33,689 bases of DNA, taken from Dysgonamonadaceae bacterium (lineage in GTDB: Bacteria > Bacteroidota > Bacteroidia > Bacteroidales > Azobacteroidaceae). Positions 32,156 through 33,689 of this stretch are shown in pieces. The notes under the pieces are model-generated. The model was not told the DNA's origin, searched no databases, and saw only the letters and a program-made list of their open reading frames with translations. The DNA lies in the NCBI GenBank assembly GCA_031257875.1, contig JAIRNV010000135.1, forward strand, positions 1 through 33,689, written 5' to 3'. The position numbers were made by a program, and so were the translations under genes. Positions within the stretch are counted from its first letter, which is position 1. Each line of letters begins with the position of its first letter.

Positions 32156-33016
32156 TTAACTCGTTAACTCATTTATATTGTTTTCTTTATATTCGCCTAA
32201 AATCTTAAAATCTCTCATCAAAGGGCGGGCAGCATCCAGTCCCTGCTTGTAATTCAAGATATCCGGGAAAGTCAGATCAATGTAAAACAAATACTCCCAT
32301 TCGCAGCCTAAAATCGGTAAAGACTGTATTTTAGTCAGATTTAAGTTGTAGAAATAGAAAATAGTCAATATTTTAGACAAACTTCCTTCCGTGTGCGGAA
32401 GGGTGAAAACAAGCGATGATTTGTTGATTTCGCCGCTTTTGACCAAATCGTCGGCTATCCAACGGTTTGAAATCAACAGAAAACGGGTAAAATTCCGTTT
32501 ATTCGTCTCTATGCCTTCTTCCAGGACCTGCAAACCGTAGCGTTCGGCAGCATACCGGCTGCATATTGCCGCATGTCCTTTCAGTTGATTTTCGGCAATG
32601 ATTTTCGCGCTTAACGCCGTATCTTCCTCTTCCACAATTTTTACCTTATGAAGCGTATTCAAATAATCGGCGCATTGCATCAAAGCAATCGGGTGGGAAT
32701 TTACTTCGCTGACCGTTTCTGCGGATTCGCCAGGCAGGACGGCAAAACTGTGGGTGATGCGGATTTTCTGTTCGCCGACAACCACTAAATCACTTTCCCT
32801 GATAAGTTCGTGATTTTGCAGCAAACTTCCCGCGATTGTATTCTCTATCGCCATGATACCGATAATATTCGGATCTTTTTTCACGGCGGCAATCACATCC
32901 TTGAACTGATTACAGGGAAGAATCCCAATATTTTCTTCCCCTTTTTCTTTGAAAAACCTGCGCGCGGCTATCTCATGCCAGGCGCCTTCGATTCCCTGAA
33001 TAGCAACTGTTTTCAT
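32156..33016 (-). CDS. pheA: Prephenate dehydratase with ACT domain
   Basis: This enzyme converts prephenate to phenylpyruvate. I start it at the ATG at 33016 (MKTVAIQGIEGAWHEIAARR), giving 286 residues. The in-frame ATG at 33076 lies upstream of the terminator stem, and its extra residues (DFFFEF) just translate the terminator T run. The PDT domain has GIMAIENTIAGSLLQN, SHPIALMQC, AAICSRYAAERYGL and the catalytic TRFLLIS. The C-terminal ACT domain (SSLVFTLPHTEGSLSKIL, LGCEWEYLFYIDLT) is the usual site of phenylalanine feedback. It is the first structural gene of the operon and sits directly behind an attenuator. Confidence 0.94.
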   Translation of the reverse strand: MKTVAIQGIEGAWHEIAARRFFKEKGEENIGILPCNQFKDVIAAVKKDPNIIGIMAIENTIAGSLLQNHELIRESDLVVVGEQKIRITHSFAVLPGESAETVSEVNSHPIALMQCADYLNTLHKVKIVEEEDTALSAKIIAENQLKGHAAICSRYAAERYGLQVLEEGIETNKRNFTRFLLISNRWIADDLVKSGEINKSSLVFTLPHTEGSLSKILTIFYFYNLNLTKIQSLPILGCEWEYLFYIDLTFPDILNYKQGLDAARPLMRDFKILGEYKENNINELTS

Positions 33017-33034
33017 CTTTACGCAATTAAATTC

Positions 33035-33066
33035 AAAAAAAAAATCCCGCCGTTCTCGACAGGATT
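33035..33066 (-). terminator. Attenuator terminator in the pheA leader
   Basis: On the minus strand AATCCTGTCG-agaa-CGGCGGGATT forms a 10-bp stem with two G-U pairs (33066-33057 with 33052-33043), followed by a T run down to 33035. It lies between the leader peptide and the pheA ATG, so it can stop transcription before the operon. Its 5' arm overlaps the antiterminator segment at 33059-33071. Confidence 0.85.
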
Positions 33067-33119
33067 TTATATTCATTTTATAACATATATTTTTTGTTTT
33101 TTATCATACAAAACCCTGT
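33059..33119 (-). promoter_or_regulatory. Antiterminator pairing of the pheA attenuator
   Basis: ACAGGGTTTTGTA (33119-33107, minus strand) starts one base after the leader-peptide stop codon. It pairs over 13 positions (11 Watson-Crick, 2 G-U) with TATAAAATCCTGT (33071-33059), which contains the 5' arm of the terminator. A ribosome that reaches the leader stop covers the first segment and lets the terminator form; one stalled earlier leaves it free to block the terminator. Confidence 0.8.
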
Positions 33120-33120
33120 T

Positions 33121-33177
33121 TTACTCTTTATTAAAGTAAAAGTAATAAAAGGAATATGTAAAATAAAAATGATTCAT
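33121..33177 (-). CDS. Phe/Tyr-rich leader peptide of the aromatic operon
   Basis: An 18-codon reading frame reads MNHFYFTYSFYYFYFNKE and ends TAA. It has five Phe and five Tyr, ten aromatic residues in eighteen, clustered at positions 4-15. It starts about 22 nt after the expected transcript start and ends just before the antiterminator. Function as a sensor of charged tRNA-Phe and tRNA-Tyr follows from the known mechanism of pheL-type attenuators. The mixed Phe and Tyr codons fit an operon that makes both amino acids. The codons are not a by-product of a simple T run. Confidence 0.85.
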   Translation of the reverse strand: MNHFYFTYSFYYFYFNKE

Positions 33178-33205
33178 CGCTTGTTTGTTGTTACAAATTC
33201 GGGTG

Positions 33206-33234
33206 CAAATGTAATCAATTTTTTTAACATACAA
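33206..33234 (-). promoter_or_regulatory. Promoter of the aromatic amino acid operon
   Basis: On the minus strand TTG (33234-33232), 18 bp and TACATTTG (33213-33206) match the Bacteroidota -33/-7 elements. The transcript would start near 33199, giving a leader of about 180 nt before pheA that holds the leader peptide and attenuator. Confidence 0.7.
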
Positions 33235-33689
33235 GTTATTGATGAATAAAAATTGCATTGCGCGACCTGTCATTCAAATGTGTGACATTTCTATTTAAAC
33301 CACAAAGGGGCAAAAGTCGCACAAAGGAGTTTCACAAAATCAACCTTTGTGCGACTTTATGCCTTTATAGAATTCACCCATACACATCTTTTTTATTCCG
33401 GAATTGATTGTTTTTTGGCAGTGATTTAAAAAGTATGCTATAATAATTAAATATGTGTGAAAAATATAACCTAAACTGTTTATAGCTGCATATTTTTTAC
33501 ATCACCACCCATTTTTTTATGTGAAATAATTTGGATGGGAACATGGAATTCACCCATCATTATTCTAAAAATTTTTTTTCAAAATATACTTTGTATTTTT
33601 ACATCGAAAATTTTTAGAACCGGGAGTATATTTCGATTTAAATCAATGATTTAAATAAGAATCAAGAGTTGATTCCGATTTAAATCATT
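33235..33689. repeat. Gene-free end of the window with two hairpin repeats
   Basis: AAAGTCGCACAAAGG (33313-33327) pairs perfectly with CCTTTGTGCGACTTT (33344-33358), and weaker pairing extends outward. At the very end, AATGATTTAAAT-aa-GAATCA folds on TTGATTC-cg-ATTTAAATCATT (33645-33689) and may continue past the window. The rest is AT-rich with no coding signal. Confidence 0.6.

Noticed and set aside
33017-33076. N-terminal extension of pheA from the ATG at 33076
   Set aside because: It begins inside the terminator region; the added DFFFEF residues only translate the terminator T run, and family similarity begins at MKTVAIQG.

Overview
The window looks like a chromosome segment from a member of the Bacteroidota, most likely the order Bacteroidales. 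The evidence is promoters of the Bacteroidota type (TTG, about 18-20 bp, then TAnnTTTG), starts without Shine-Dalgarno sequences, a HYC_CC_PP-type copper-locus protein, a DAHP synthase/chorismate mutase fusion of the Bacteroidota arrangement, GxxExxY and S23-like four-helix-bundle genes, and intergenic spaces packed with hairpin-forming repeats. No rRNA, tRNA or CRISPR array was seen.

Layout: (1) 1-849 is non-coding repeat DNA with a promoter for an outer-membrane beta-barrel gene at 850-1632. (2) 1698-12127 on the minus strand is a copper/heavy-metal efflux locus. Read in transcription order it holds a HYC_CC_PP small protein, a CusA-type RND pump, a GxxExxY gene between repeats, a CopA-type P-ATPase, a CusC-type outer-membrane factor and a CusB-type adaptor fused to a C-terminal HMA-like domain. 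(3) 12264-12942 is repeat-rich spacer. (4) 12868-20454 is an accessory cluster: a ThiF/E1-like adenylyltransferase, a broken PAS-LuxR regulator, a GNAT of the N-acyl-amino-acid-synthase/autoinducer-synthase kind, the C-terminal half of a KAS III enzyme, remnants of TolC and HlyD genes, and four apparently intact genes of a YbhFSR-like ABC-2 exporter. A perfect 14-bp palindrome occurs three times here; two copies abut the -33 element of otherwise unrelated promoters at identical spacing. I read the cluster as a decaying locus that made, exported and responded to a small acyl product. (5) 20834-24924 is a small defence island: an AAA ATPase with a PD-(D/E)XK-like protein, divergent from a PARIS-like AriA/AriB pair. 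(6) 24961-28365 holds a GT4 glycosyltransferase, tandem repeats, a degraded ISKra4-like insertion sequence and ispH. (7) 28647-33213 on the minus strand is a phenylalanine/tyrosine operon (pheA, aminotransferase, DAHP synthase/chorismate mutase, tyrA) interrupted by an S23-like gene.

The strongest regulatory discovery is in front of pheA: a promoter, an 18-codon leader peptide with five Phe and five Tyr, a 13-bp antiterminator pairing that starts just after the leader stop codon, and a U-tailed terminator before the pheA start. This is a complete candidate transcription attenuator for the whole aromatic operon. The intergenic spaces also hold several repeat families, including palindromes whose arms change sequence while staying self-complementary.
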